A stretch of 64,000 nt of DNA, from positions 370,001 through 434,000 of the forward strand of contig JAQFVV010006273.1 in the NCBI GenBank assembly GCA_028023455.1, in the 5' to 3' direction. Positions within the stretch are counted from its first letter, which is position 1. Every line of letters starts with the position of its first letter. This DNA is from Epiperipatus broadwayi. Its lineage: Eukaryota; Onychophora; Udeonychophora; Euonychophora; Peripatidae. The notes under the pieces were generated by a model. The model did not search any database and was not told the DNA's origin. It saw only the letters and a program-made list of their open reading frames with translations. Shown one piece after another: positions 50,772 to 61,490 of the stretch. The position numbers and the translations under genes were made by a program.

Positions 50772-51631
50772 CAAAGTTGGAAGATTAAAAATAAACAGCT
50801 TAGGTTGCAGCTTAGCAAAGGCCTTTTCCATTGCCTTTAGAAAACAACAACGAAGAAGAAAATATTACTTACTAACTTCGAGCTAATAAAAATTTTAAAT
50901 GTTTTTAATTGTCATTTTAATTAGGCTAAGAATTTCTAAAATCAACATAATGTTTAACAAATGGTTGGTTAGATTTGTTGTTTATGAACACACTACATGA
51001 AAAAATAAGGTTAAGTTGAAACCCATAAGAGCCTGATACAAATCCAGTTTGTGAGCAAAGAAAGCAGATTCCCTAACCATTTTTCTATGAAACCGTTTAG
51101 ATAAATATGTGTATATATACGGATACAAGAAAAGTCTGTATGCAAATTGATTTATACTAAAGGAAGTAGACTTTTTAAATTGATTACTAATAATGCTAAT
51201 CGTAAGAGTATTTAAGTGTTTTGCTACAATTAACTGAACATTTTGTGGATAACTTTAAAACAAATGATTGTATGGGCAATCACAAATCGCAGTAAATATA
51301 AATTAAACGCCATTATATTAAATTAATTCATTTGAAATGCCATCTGTCTTTAGTTAGAACATTTAATTAATCTGGCTGATTTGATTTTGCTACTGCGATT
51401 AGTTTCTATAAGTTTTTCAAAGTTCTTTTTACTGGAAGTGATATGAAATTAATTAGTAAAATTTAAATGGAATTACGGAAAACTTATTTTTAAGCATTTA
51501 TTTTATTCACTTTTTTAATGTAAACGTATGTGTGTGTAGATACAAAAAAAAAGGGGGGGAGGGGATATATCCAATGATGTATTGAATAATTTTGACATTT
51601 GAAGCAGGTAATGTACATATTACTCTTTTTC
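50772..51631. other. AT-rich DNA, no gene seen
   Basis: Nothing recognised apart from a G-rich/A-rich run at 51544-51565. Confidence 0.5.
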
Positions 51632-51960
51632 AAATATAGGGGATTTGAACTCAAACTTTCAAGATTTGGACTTTCCATCATCAGTTTTTCAATGGTATGG
51701 ATGGCTGAAAAGTTGTAGGCTGGAGTAAATTGAAGCCTGTCCATTAAAGCATGAGGATTTGCTACTTTAATATAAAACTGAGTACTGATTATATATGTGT
51801 GTGGGAGATGATAATCTGGACAAACTGATGAGTGCTGGTTTAGCATGAAATACATATATTGGTGATTATTTATCTTTTCTACATGTGTGTGGTCATGTAT
51901 ATCAGTTTTATGAGATAGTTGGTGGGTGCTTGAAAGTCTGAGTTCAAATCCCCTATATTT
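51632..51960. mobile_element. Foldback element with 32 bp TIRs containing a B-box-like motif
   Basis: The left end 51632-51663 (GGGGATTTGAACTCAAACTT) and right end 51929-51960 (AAGTCTGAGTTCAAATCCCC) are inverted repeats with about one mismatch in 32. Each arm contains AGTTCAAATCC, a pol III B-box-like sequence, facing opposite ways. The interior has no gene. The same interior recurs at 52134. Confidence 0.8.
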
Positions 51961-52129
51961 ACAATTAAGCTCCAGGTTTAAGAAGAGTGCCTGATTTTCA
52001 AATATTTACATATGAAGCTTTATCATGCCCATCTCTCTTCTATGTATTTAAATGGATAAGGTCCTATATATGAAGGGTCTGAGTGATTTCAGATCAACAT
52101 GGGCATGGCAATAATGTTGTCATCAGCAT

Positions 52130-52490
52130 GGGATTTGGACTTTCCATCATCAGGTTTTCAATGGTATGGATGGCTGAAAAGTTGTAGGTTGGAGTAAATT
52201 GAAGCCTGTTCATTAAAGCATGAGGATTTTCTACCTTAATATAAAACTGAATACTGATTATATATATATGTGTGGGAGATGATAATCTAGACCAACTGAT
52301 GAATGCTGATTTAGCATGAAATACATATATTGATTATTTATCTTTTTTACATGTGTGTGGTCATGTATATCAGTTGTATAAGATAGTGTGTATAGTTGGT
52401 GAGTGCTTGAAAGTCTGAGTTCAAATTCCCTATATTTACAATTGAGCTCCAGGTTTGTCAAGAGTGCCTGGTTTTCAAATATTTACTCTT
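52130..52490. repeat. Second copy of the 51665-52009 segment, 469 bp downstream
   Basis: TTTGGACTTTCCATCATCAG starts at 51665 and at 52134, and the ~345 bp that follow match at high identity through ATTTTCAAATATTTAC. This copy has the right TIR but not the left one. About 125 bp between the copies is not duplicated. It contains CATGGGCATGGCAATAATG. Confidence 0.9.
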
Positions 52491-52995
52491 TTTTAAATGA
52501 ATTTCAACATGTAAAGAATAAAATTTTAAAAAAAATACAAAGCGAAAAAAATATCCAATTTGATGTAATAATAATAATTGAATGCTTTATTGATTGGACA
52601 ACCACTGGAATAGATAATTAGAATCACAATCTAAGAATATTGAGCTCTAGAGTCCACTACTTCATTAAACTATGCAGAGAATCCATTTAGAAACCTTGAA
52701 CTTCAAAGTGCATTCTATTAGTACACTAAATCTTCAGGGCATTCATTCATAGATAGATCTTCAACTCCAGCCTTCAACACTTTACCACATCACTAAATCA
52801 AGGTATCTATCTATTTAATAACTTTTGAGCTCTAAACTCTACTAAGGCACTAAACCGTATAGGTCATCCATTTTAGATAATGAATTATTTTGATATCAAA
52901 TATTTCATCTCTCATATAATTTATATAAAAGGATAATTGCAATAATTATTATTATAAAACATAAATAATTATTTTACAACAAATATTGAATAAAA
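52491..52995. other. No gene seen
   Basis: A loosely repeated phrase about 60 bp long (near 52650, 52710, 52770, 52840: CTCTAGAGTCCACTA, CTTCAAAGTGCATTCTA, CTCCAGCCTTCAACAC, CTCTAAACTCTACTAAG, each followed by an ACTAAA-type phrase) suggests a decayed tandem array. Confidence 0.45.
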
Positions 52996-53129
52996 ATATA
53001 CTTAAATAATCAAGCATTGGTGGTTGAGAGGTCAGCGACAGTTGCTTTACAAGCAGTTGTCCCGGGTTAGCGGGTTTGCTTCTCAGCTGATGCTATGACA
53101 CATGAGAAAAAAATATATATACTTAAATA
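52996..53129 (+). mobile_element. tRNA-derived SINE, copy 4, with 13 bp TSD
   Basis: The body at 53009-53116 has GCATTGGTGGTTGAGAGGTC, CAGCGACAGTTGCTTTACAA, AGCGGGTTTGCTTCTCAGC and TGATGCTATGACACATGAG plus an A-run. The TSD ATATACTTAAATA is exact at 52996-53008 and 53117-53129. Confidence 0.92.
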
Positions 53130-53827
53130 TTTTTAATTTATATACACCCACACAAATACATCCATATGTATATATATACAATATTCATTTTTTAAAAAAA
53201 TTTAATAGTAAATGTTTTACTTTAATCTACTAATTTTTTTTTTTTTAAATGCCAAATTTTCAATTTACATGAGATTGGATTTCAAATGATAGCTTAATGC
53301 TATCTTCCAGAAATTTTTTTAAAATGCTAATAACTTACAAAGAAATCCTCATATATAAAGTGACCTTAGACAAGGCAGACTAATCTTCATATGACATTTT
53401 TTCCATGTTTCTCTGTATCAAGCACTACTTCAGATGTACTCCTTTCCAGTCTACTACCAGTATCATTAAATGAAGTTATATTCAGTGGTTTAGATTTCAG
53501 TTTCTACTTTAGTTTCTTCATGGATCAAACTGGTTACAATGCTCATACTTTTCTTCCAATATCTTGAAAATGTATTCATGGTAAAAGAAAAAACAAATTT
53601 GAATGAAAGAGGTATTTTTAAAAATCTTACTAATTAAGCAAGCAGCCCTAAATTTATTATTACTTATCTGAGAATAATTACCAATATTATAATATTGAAA
53701 TTACAGATTTAACAATTTCTGTTTAGTATTGAAAAGTGGGGAAAAAACATTGTAATTAAACATTTCTTCAAAAAATTAATTTTTTATGTATCTTTTCTAA
53801 TTTAGAGTTTTTCACATTACTAGGGTT
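53130..53827. other. AT-rich DNA, no gene seen
   Basis: Nothing recognised. Confidence 0.5.
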
Positions 53828-53961
53828 AATAATGTAAACTCCGTCTTGCATTGGTGGTTGAGAGGTCAGCGTGACTGCCTTGCATTTGCAGATAGTTGCC
53901 CGGGTTGTGGGTTCGCGTCCCGGCCGATGCTATGACACTTAAAAAAAAATAATGTAAACTC
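53828..53961 (+). mobile_element. tRNA-derived SINE, copy 5, with exact 14 bp TSD
   Basis: The TSD AATAATGTAAACTC is exact at 53828-53841 and 53948-53961. The ~106 bp body still has tRNA geometry: GCATTGG (53848-53854) pairs with CCGATGC (53924-53930) as a 7 bp acceptor stem with one G-T pair; the A box TGGTTGAGAGG is at 53855-53865, directly after the stem as in a tRNA; and GGTTCGCGTCC at 53910-53920 is a near-consensus B box. CTATGACAC and an A-run follow. It is the best candidate for a recently active copy. Confidence 0.95.
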
Positions 53962-55385
53962 ATTAGAAATATTTATTATTGTTACCACCATCAACATTAC
54001 CTGATATTCAGAAATGATGATGTTTTTGTTAACTTCAGAAAAACAAATACAGATAGAAAGAGAAATAATATATGACTATACAAACCAATCTGTAAACAAC
54101 TCATGATAACCTTTTGACATCTTGAAATATTATTTTCAAACCTTTCTCCATTGCATTCTATCCTCAACTACATCTTCTGAATAAAAATAATCATTGTGAT
54201 ATAAGCTTTATAATAAAAATGGAATGTGTTTCTCTTATAAAACCCATGCTTAAGTTTGCATAAAATATTTGTAAAAAGTTTATTCTTTTTCTGCTTCACA
54301 TATTCAAGAAATAAAAAATATGCTGTTACAGTTGATTATGATTGTTCATTAATTAGTTGAAGTATCCAAAAACATAGATATGTATAAAGATATTAACTTA
54401 TATGGCTATAACATTCAATAATAACAATAATTGATTTTATTGTAGAGCCAGGCTGCCAGAGTCTGACATTAGTTATCATTACATCAAACCAGGCAAGGTA
54501 AAATATTTAATTGAACAACAATAATAAGGTTTTCTTTGTTAAAAAAAAAAAACTTTTGAAAACAATAATGTTTTAAGTTAACAATAGTGTTTCTAACTGG
54601 CATATATATATATAAACAAAAGTATTTTTAATTTACACTAGTATTTATTGAATAATTAGTTTTTAGATTCAGATAGATTTCTAAGCAACATCTGGATTAA
54701 TATTTACATAATAGAATCCATTTTTTTATAATCCAAAGTTCTGTGGAAAGTTAAAATTTCAATAATGATTAATTGAAAAACTTTTGAATCTAATTTATAT
54801 ATATATATATGATAGAAAAATTTTAATGAATTCAAAAAATAATATATATAATATTTTACAAAAAAATGTTTTCATTTTAAGTAAATGTGATTGAATTAAC
54901 TAATTAACCTTTTAACTGCTAATTATATTATTGGTTGTGTCAGCTAAAAATCAAAGCTTTTAATTGGCCAGCTCACAAACTGAAGACAAGTCAATTGTCA
55001 AAATATTTTCACCTTTAATATCATATTGACTTTATATTCGTTTATAAAAAGTATATTAATACATTGTCAGGTTATAAAAGTGAACAAAAGTTCTTTCAAA
55101 AATAAATTGCTATTTATTTATTATAAAATATTCAATTTCAGCAACATAAAAGCCATCATATAAACAAAGAGTTCGTGACGTAAATGCCTTTTACGTTATA
55201 GAAAAGTAAATATTTCTTTTTGCTAAATCTTAAATATTTTTACTAAAATCTTCAATATTTTTCAAAAATAATTTTTTTTAGTAAACTCTCTGAAAATGAT
55301 TTGTAATTACTCAATATATACTTTTAATATACTTAAATCATATTTGAAATGAAAACCTCAGCATTTTTCTTTATTTTCTTTGATC
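53962..55385. other. AT-rich DNA, no gene seen
   Basis: No recognisable element. TA tracts lie near 54602 and 54800. Confidence 0.5.
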
Positions 55386-55399
55386 AGGCGGTTTCTTTG

Positions 55400-55520
55400 T
55401 TCTTTCCAGCCAATCAGAATGTCTTTGTTGGCTGAGAGCTGGCTGAGAGCCAATCACCAACAAGGTTCTTTCTTTGTTTAGCTTTAAATACGGTTTTTTT
55501 GATTTTTTACTTGTAAAATA
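55400..55520 (+). promoter_or_regulatory. Promoter-like block with two CCAAT boxes and a TATA-like box
   Basis: CAGCCAATCAGA near 55408 and GAGCCAATCACC near 55446 are both good CCAAT boxes, separated by a short tandem repeat (GGCTGAGAGCT, twice). CTTTAAATACGG near 55481 could act as a TATA box. Downstream, near 55612, GTGACGTCA matches a CRE-like site, and ACCTCGTAAGAGGT at 55636-55649 can form a small hairpin. No coding exon follows that I recognise. Confidence 0.35.
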
Positions 55521-57290
55521 ATTCGGAAGAGGGCACCATCTTACAGAACTTTTAAAAACCTAATCAATAACTGTAAAACGAATATCCTAGCATTAAAAAT
55601 AACGGAATTACAGTGACGTCAACTGTTGACGAGAGACCTCGTAAGAGGTGGGAAAAGGGTTAATGAATACTTCCATTTTTATTTAGAGTTAATTATGCCA
55701 GTCCAAATATTATTTTTTGATTTTTAGTGCATTACTCCTCAAATTAAATAAAAATGTTTTTGCAAAATATTTTTTTTGTAATATAGGGGGTTTTGAATAC
55801 AGACTTTCTTTCTCTATTCAGTTTGTTTTTTCAGTTTTCGTATTCAGATATTTTGCAACAGATTTTTTTATTACTATTCATATTCAAATTCAAGAACTAA
55901 AAGTGTTAACATTAATATCACTAATCTTTATAATGAAATTCACATGCATTAAAAATAATTTTTGTGTGTGTGCATGAAAGTAATATTTTAAAAAAAAGCA
56001 ATTAAGATTTCATCCTTCATTTATTTTTCTACTTTAATTAACTGTAAATACTTTTTAGTGCATATTCAATGAAAGCATCATTTAAAAAATATATACACTG
56101 CCATCTCATGTGCATTATTGAAAACTAATGGAACTGATACACTACATTTTAAAATTCAGTATGCCAACTTTGTTAGACTTGATAACTGACTGTATACCTT
56201 AAAATATTTCAGTGTTGATAACTAATGTGAACAAAATTTGAAAGAAATACATTAGATAAAATATGCTAAAAATTTGATACAAAAATTGACATAGACAACA
56301 AACAGACTTTCTAAATTAAATAAAAGCATTTAAAAACAATTAAGAAGAAACCAGTTAATAATGCAAAAGTTACCCTATGAAGATATCAATAGCATACTAG
56401 TCATGTTTAGGGTATAATGGAGATGCTCTATATTTATTATTTTGGTAAGCCAATTAAAAGTTAATGATATAAAAATGATATGTATTTATACATAGTTGAT
56501 ATTATTGTAATGCTCAACTTTTATTCTTTATATAAAAAAACTTCATGATTAAATATATTAAATTTAATGAAAAATTAGTCTTTATGTAAATGGCAAAAAA
56601 TTAAACTTCACTAATATAGTAGCAAAAGTCACTTTAATAAATATACATAGCAATTAGTTACTCTGAGTGTTTTGGTGCAGTGGTAATATATTATCTGACT
56701 CTAGAGCTTACAATTCACAGATCAAATCTAGCTCTGTTATTTCTGACACTCAAACTTTTTACAAATCCTCAAGAAAAAGATGATTTGCTTAGTTTATTGA
56801 CCTATAACTGAAATAATTTTGTACAATCAGGATGAGCCCATAGTGTGAGATAAGACAACAGGTAGCCTATTTCAATGAACATCAATGAAATGCAATAATT
56901 ACAAAAGTCAGTCTTTTGTCACAATCACATTAAAAATATATCATGAATTTATTTTGATAGAAAATATTATAAACAGATTTACAGTTTATTAAAACCAAAA
57001 GTTTAACTTCTTATAGCAATAAATTTAAATTATATTAACGAAAATACCAAAAATACCGTCATTTAGAGGCAAAAAATAGTTTAGTTGAAAAAGCGATATC
57101 AAATCTACTTACTAATAATTAGAAAACAAAATACAAAAAAAAAAATCTATTTTATATGTGTTTTAAGAAATAAATGAGGAAGGTTACTGACAAATAAAAA
57201 TGTTGTGTATATATATATATTAAATCAAAGACTTTCATGAGAGAAAGATGTGAACATATCTTTCCAATTCATTTACTCATACATTTGCTT
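55521..57290. other. AT-rich DNA, no gene recognised
   Basis: The 86-codon frame at 55717-55977 is rich in F and I and has no known motif; I treat it as chance. The tRNA-like candidate at 56682 lies here. Confidence 0.5.
56675..56755 (+). repeat. tRNA-like candidate, decayed
   Basis: TGGTGCAGTGG near 56682 fits the A-box pattern exactly. GATCAAATC near 56722 fits the B-box core. The spacing is close to that of a tRNA, and TATCTGACTCTAGAGC lies between them. No acceptor stem forms, so it is a SINE or tRNA relic rather than a gene. Confidence 0.4.
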
Positions 57291-57391
57291 ATTGTTAATA
57301 TTAGCATTATACTGATGTTTTATTTAGAAATCACCAGCTACTTTTTGGAAGGATTCCATTGTAAAAGCAGTATAATGCTAATGGTAACAAT
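57291..57391. repeat. ~100 nt hairpin with 30 bp stem
   Basis: ATTAGCATTATACTG on the left (57300-57314) and CAGTATAATGCTAAT on the right (57369-57383) pair perfectly, and the flanks ATTGTTAAT and GGTAACAAT extend the stem to about 30 bp. The ~39 nt loop is large for a microRNA precursor. It may instead be a tiny MITE. Confidence 0.7.
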
Positions 57392-57896
57392 AAAAAATGG
57401 ATAAATAAATCTAATAGAATCCCAGTCCAGCATTTAAATGACACTAGTTAGACAAATGAATGTGTGAGAATTAACAATCTCAGCACCTATTATGCAATCA
57501 CAATGAAAATTTTTGGTTTTAGTCAATACTCAGTGATCATTTCTGTGTTTTGTAAGGCTAAATTAGGAAAATATCTTAACCGTGTGTCATCATCATCATC
57601 AACCATTATCAATCCACTGCAGAATGAAGGTCTCTCCAAGTTCAATCCATCTTCTGCAATTTCTAGCATCTCTTCTCCACATTACCTCTACAAACGTTCT
57701 TATTTCATCCATCCATCTCACATGGGTCTTTTACAATCTTTTGGAATGTAGTTTAAGATTTCAATTGTCCATCTATTATCATCTCTTCTAGAAATATGTC
57801 CAGCCCAACTACACTTCAGTCTTTTAATTTTTTCAATGAGGTCAGTAATACCTGTTTGTTCTCTTACCCATATATTGTGTTTTTCATCTCTTCTTG

Positions 57897-58307
57897 TTAC
57901 TCCCAACATGCATTTCTCCCTACTTCTTTGAGTGGTCTGAAGTCTCTATATTGCTCTACTATTAAGTGTCCCAGTTTCAGGTTCATAAGTAAGAAATGGT
58001 AAACACATTTATTAAAAACCTTTCTTTTCAAACACATAGGCATATTTCCTTTCAATATCAAGTTATTTCTATCAAAAGCACTCCAAAAAAAATTAATTCT
58101 ATGATTAATTTCACCCATTATGTTTCCATCTGTATTAATAATCTGACAAAGGTATTTGTAACTGTTACCTTTTTCTAACTCATCATAATCAATCTTTATT
58201 TTCATATTTTGAGAAAATCCATTAAACATTACTTTAGTCTTTTTAATATTTACCTTTAGTCCTATTTTCCTGCTTTCATCTGATAACTCTTGCAACATTT
58301 CCTGCAA
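57897..58307 (-). pseudogene. RTE post-RT domain (copy 5)
   Basis: An open piece of 136 codons: MQEMLQELSDESRKIGLKVN, IKKTKVMFNGFSQN, KIKIDYDELEKGNSYKYLCQ, GEINHRINFFWSAF and MCLKRKVFNKCV. It keeps the LKVNIKKTK and LKRKVFNKCV stretches lost from copy 3, then shifts frame (YHFLLMNLK where copy 3 has TYGSETW). Confidence 0.85.
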
Positions 58308-58351
58308 CTCTAAAGCATTATTTGCAAAAACAACTACATCATCTGCGAAAT

Positions 58352-58732
58352 CTAATGACTTAAATAATCTCCATTTACTTTCATTCCTTTAGCTTCCCAT
58401 TTTAATCCATAAAATACTTCTTGCAGCACTGCTGTAAAACGTTTTGGAGATATGGAATCAGCCTGTCTTACACCCTTCTCAATGTTGACTTTCCTAGTAT
58501 CATTATATAATCTAATTGTTGCTGTTGCATTTTTATAAATATTCTTTAAAATATGACAATATCCTGGATTTATAATTTGATAATTCAATGCTTTAATCAC
58601 TGAAGAAATGTTTATAGAATCAAATGCCTTTTCATAATCTACAAATCCAAAGCATAATGGCAACTCATATTCATTTGTCCTTTCTATAACTTTTCTCAAT
58701 ATCTGGATTTCTCTTGGTTTGTGGAAATCCAA
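58352..58732 (-). pseudogene. RTE reverse transcriptase core (copy 5)
   Basis: An open piece of 126 codons covering motif A (CFGFVDYEKAFDSI, catalytic Asp present), the CHILKNIYKNATATIRL segment and motif B, here RQADSISPKRF where RQGDSISPKLF is expected: the Gly of motif B is Ala and Leu is Arg. The frame ends just before the catalytic ADD motif, which is found in another frame near 58335. Nonfunctional as it stands. Confidence 0.87.
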
Positions 58733-59808
58733 TGTTCTCTGTAGACAAGTTGTAATTATCTTGGTAAAAATTTTGTATAAAACTGATCAAAGAATGATAG
58801 GTCTGTAATTTCTAATATCTTCTTTATCACCTTTTTAAATATTAATATTAATAGTGCATTCTTCCAATCATCTGGTACATCTTTATCATTTAGACATTTC
58901 ATATATAACTTTGCTAAAAAAAATCTATTTCTTCATCTGCTTTTTTACTATATCAATTATAATTCCATCATTACCTGGAGCTTTTTCTTTCTTCATAAAT
59001 TTAAGTGCATGTCTCACTTCTTCATTTAAATTCTGGGAAATTTGGAAGATATAATAGATATAGGAGATACTTGTTCTTTATTACTATATAATCTTGATAG
59101 AAGTCTTCTACCCATTTCATGATGTCATCTCTCTTTTTAGTAATAATTCCATCTTTTTTTCTTATTGCAGATATAAATTTCCTACCAATACTAAAATGTT
59201 GTTTTACATTTTTAAGACTTGTATTCTCTTCTTTATGGCTTTCCTTGCTAGTTCAGAGTTATACTTTCTTATATCATTTTCAACTCTTTTCCGCACCATT
59301 TTACAAAATTCAAGATATTCAATCCTTTTTAATGTATCATTTTTGTATATCTTCATATTCCTTCTTTTCTTCATAAATACACTAGTCTTAGAAGAAATTT
59401 TATTGGTCAATTGCTGCTTTTTTCTACCAACTATCTTTGTTGCAGTTTTTAAAAGTATATCAGTTATTTTCATATTAATTTCATTCAAATATGAATCATG
59501 TTCAAAATCTACTAATACTTCAAACCGATTTGTATGTTTTAATTTGAATTCATTAGAATGTTTTTGGAGATTAGGAATATCAACTGTAAATATTGTTTTT
59601 CTTAATCATTTTTGTCTTTCTAGTTTTGCATTAACACATATCTTACATCTTACTAATTGATGATCACTTCCTGTGTTAAATTTATTAAGAACATTACAAT
59701 CTTGAAATATGTATTTTCTGTTAGTCAAAATATAATCCAATTCTGCTGTACCTTCATTTGGATGCTTCTATGTCCATTTCCTTTTAACATTTTTCTTAAA
59801 AAAAGAAT

Positions 59809-60126
59809 TCATAATATAAAGATTTTTTTTTCTGGAAACTCCACAGGTCTATGTTCTCTCTCATTTCTATTACCATAGCTAAAATTACCCACAGCACTTT
59901 CATTTTTCATTTGTTTACCAATTCTAGCATTAAAGTCTCCCAAAATAATATTAAAATATTGTTTACTCTGATTAAAAGCCTTTTGTACATCCATATAAAA
60001 ATCTTCTACTATTTCATCACTATGAGAACTTGTTGGGGCATAAACCTGAATTATCTGCATTAGGTATCTGCTATTAAGTTGAATAACTAATCTTGCGACT
60101 CTGTCCAATATATCATCAATCTCCAC
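59809..60126 (-). pseudogene. RTE endonuclease, middle part (copy 5)
   Basis: 105 open codons: RVARLVIQLNSRYLMQIIQV, YAPTSSHSDEIVEDFY and NIILGDFNARIGKQ. It shifts frame at a poly-T stretch near 59822 (A-run on the coding strand). The SDH motif lies beyond, near 59670. Confidence 0.85.
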
Positions 60127-60797
60127 AATGTTATTCTTCCATTTTTTATTTATAATGAATCCTACTCCACTTGATTTGTGTCTTTATAGTAGACTACATG
60201 TCCACTTTTTAAATCAATTGTCTTTTCACCATTTCTTCTATCTTCACAAAGTCCAATAATGTCCCTTTTTAATATAAGGCAGTTCTTCTTCTAATTTTTG
60301 CAATCTTCCTTCACTTGAAAGTGATCTGCAGTTGCATGTAAATAAAAAGTCATCATCAAATGACAGCCTGGGTCTACAATCAGGGGATTCTTAGCACCGT
60401 CCACCTTCAGCTATCAACCACTGCCTTGGTTGGTGACTTTACAGCCTCCTGGAAATAAGGGCCATTATTTATTTTTGTCTGTCATGATTATATATATCTA
60501 TTAGAAAATTATTTATCATTTACACATACATTCATTCTGCCCTATCAGGCAACTGAGAAGAAATGCCATGGTGTTTTTTGATTTTAAAGTCAGAGATAAA
60601 ATGCCAATAAACTCACCATTCTGGCTAATGCATGTTGATGAGCAGCCCATCCATGTCCATATACTATATGAATAATCACCTAGTAATAACAGCTGCAATG
60701 ATAAGAACATATAGAATGGACATTATAATTTTGTCCTGCTTAGTTCCTTTAAGGCCTTCAAGAGAAATCAAAGGGTCTCCTTTCCATTAATAGCAAA

Positions 60798-61378
60798 CTC
60801 GTGTATGAGCCTAAATATTCAGAGAAACTCATACATGATCTTAGTTGTAATAATGAGTGTTTTTTCCAGTATTTCTTATTACATCATATCTCTCATATTT
60901 TCAGAATAAATGCTATATTAAGAGAAAAGATTCATAGCATTTTTTTGAGCTTTGTAATGTGATTAAAATGTGTGCTTATGATTTTTTAAAAGGTGCTGTT
61001 TGAATAAATTTTGAAGAATATATCTGATGCTTGGTATTATAAGTAATTGTTAAATGATCTTGACTTTACTTAAAGGATGAAATAAATCTTTCATGAAAGA
61101 AAAAGAAACCTACCTCATAAAAGAATTTGAGAAACTCTAATACATCATTTTTAAAACTTTTACTTTTTCCAAAGACTGCCCTCTAAAAGAATTCTTTATT
61201 AATAAGAACGATATCTAATAATATAATGTATTTTTATTGTAGTCAGTTAAAATATATAGTAACAATTCGCGAGTATTAATGTGTAATAAGAAATGTGGAC
61301 TTAATCAGTGAAGTATTGAATAGCTTCACACTCGCAAATCTAACCGCTTCAGCTTCACCTATTTAAATAGAAAGTAGG
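60798..61378. other. AT-rich DNA, no gene seen
   Basis: Nothing recognised. ACTCATACATGATC and TGTATGAG near 60800-60840 are short inverted repeats. Confidence 0.5.
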
Positions 61379-61490
61379 TTGAAGTAAAAAAGGGGTTTCC
61401 TTCTTTTCTTCCATAGTGTAAGCTTGTGGTTAAACACCTGTAGAAGTCCCTACTATCGCATTTTACATGCATATTCTCAAGGTTACAGCC
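61379..61490 (+). repeat. RepE fragment
   Basis: TTGAAGTAAAAAAGGGGTTT, CTTCTTTTCTTCCATAGTGT, AAGCTTGTGGTTAAACACCT and CGCATTTTACATGC match the reverse complement of 49880-50000, loop and one arm of RepE. The other arm is missing. Confidence 0.8.

Larger units (their letters stand above)
57585..60797 (-). pseudogene. RTE-type LINE, copy 5, full length, minus strand
   Basis: The 3' end is the ATC-repeat tail at 57585-57600, next to CAACCATTATCAATCCACTG. The 5' end is near 60797 (AATAGCAAACTCG, the reverse of the GAGTTTGCTATT start). On the minus strand, in order: 5' untranslated region (60797-60300), endonuclease from about 60290 with QIIQVYAPTSSHSDE and ILGDFNARIG in an open piece 60126-59809, RT linker 59488-59204, RT core 58732-58352 and C-terminal part 58307-57897. 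A deletion of about 35 bp removes most of EQAG..GFSTVDH, and in-frame stops break the rest. A 5 bp flanking match (ACACG) may be the TSD. It is better kept than copies 1, 2, 4 and 7. Confidence 0.92.

Noticed and set aside
51640-52490. CRISPR-like spaced direct repeats
   Set aside because: Only two long units, with TIRs; the context is a eukaryotic repeat and no cas-type genes are seen.
53842-53947. Functional tRNA gene
   Set aside because: Acceptor stem and promoter boxes are present, but the body is longer than a tRNA, there is an A-tail with TSDs, and four related copies exist: a SINE.
59094-59660. 188-codon plus-strand frame, and similar frames at 41314-41715 and 42918-43313
   Set aside because: They are antisense to RTE coding sequence; the complementary strand carries the recognisable LINE motifs.
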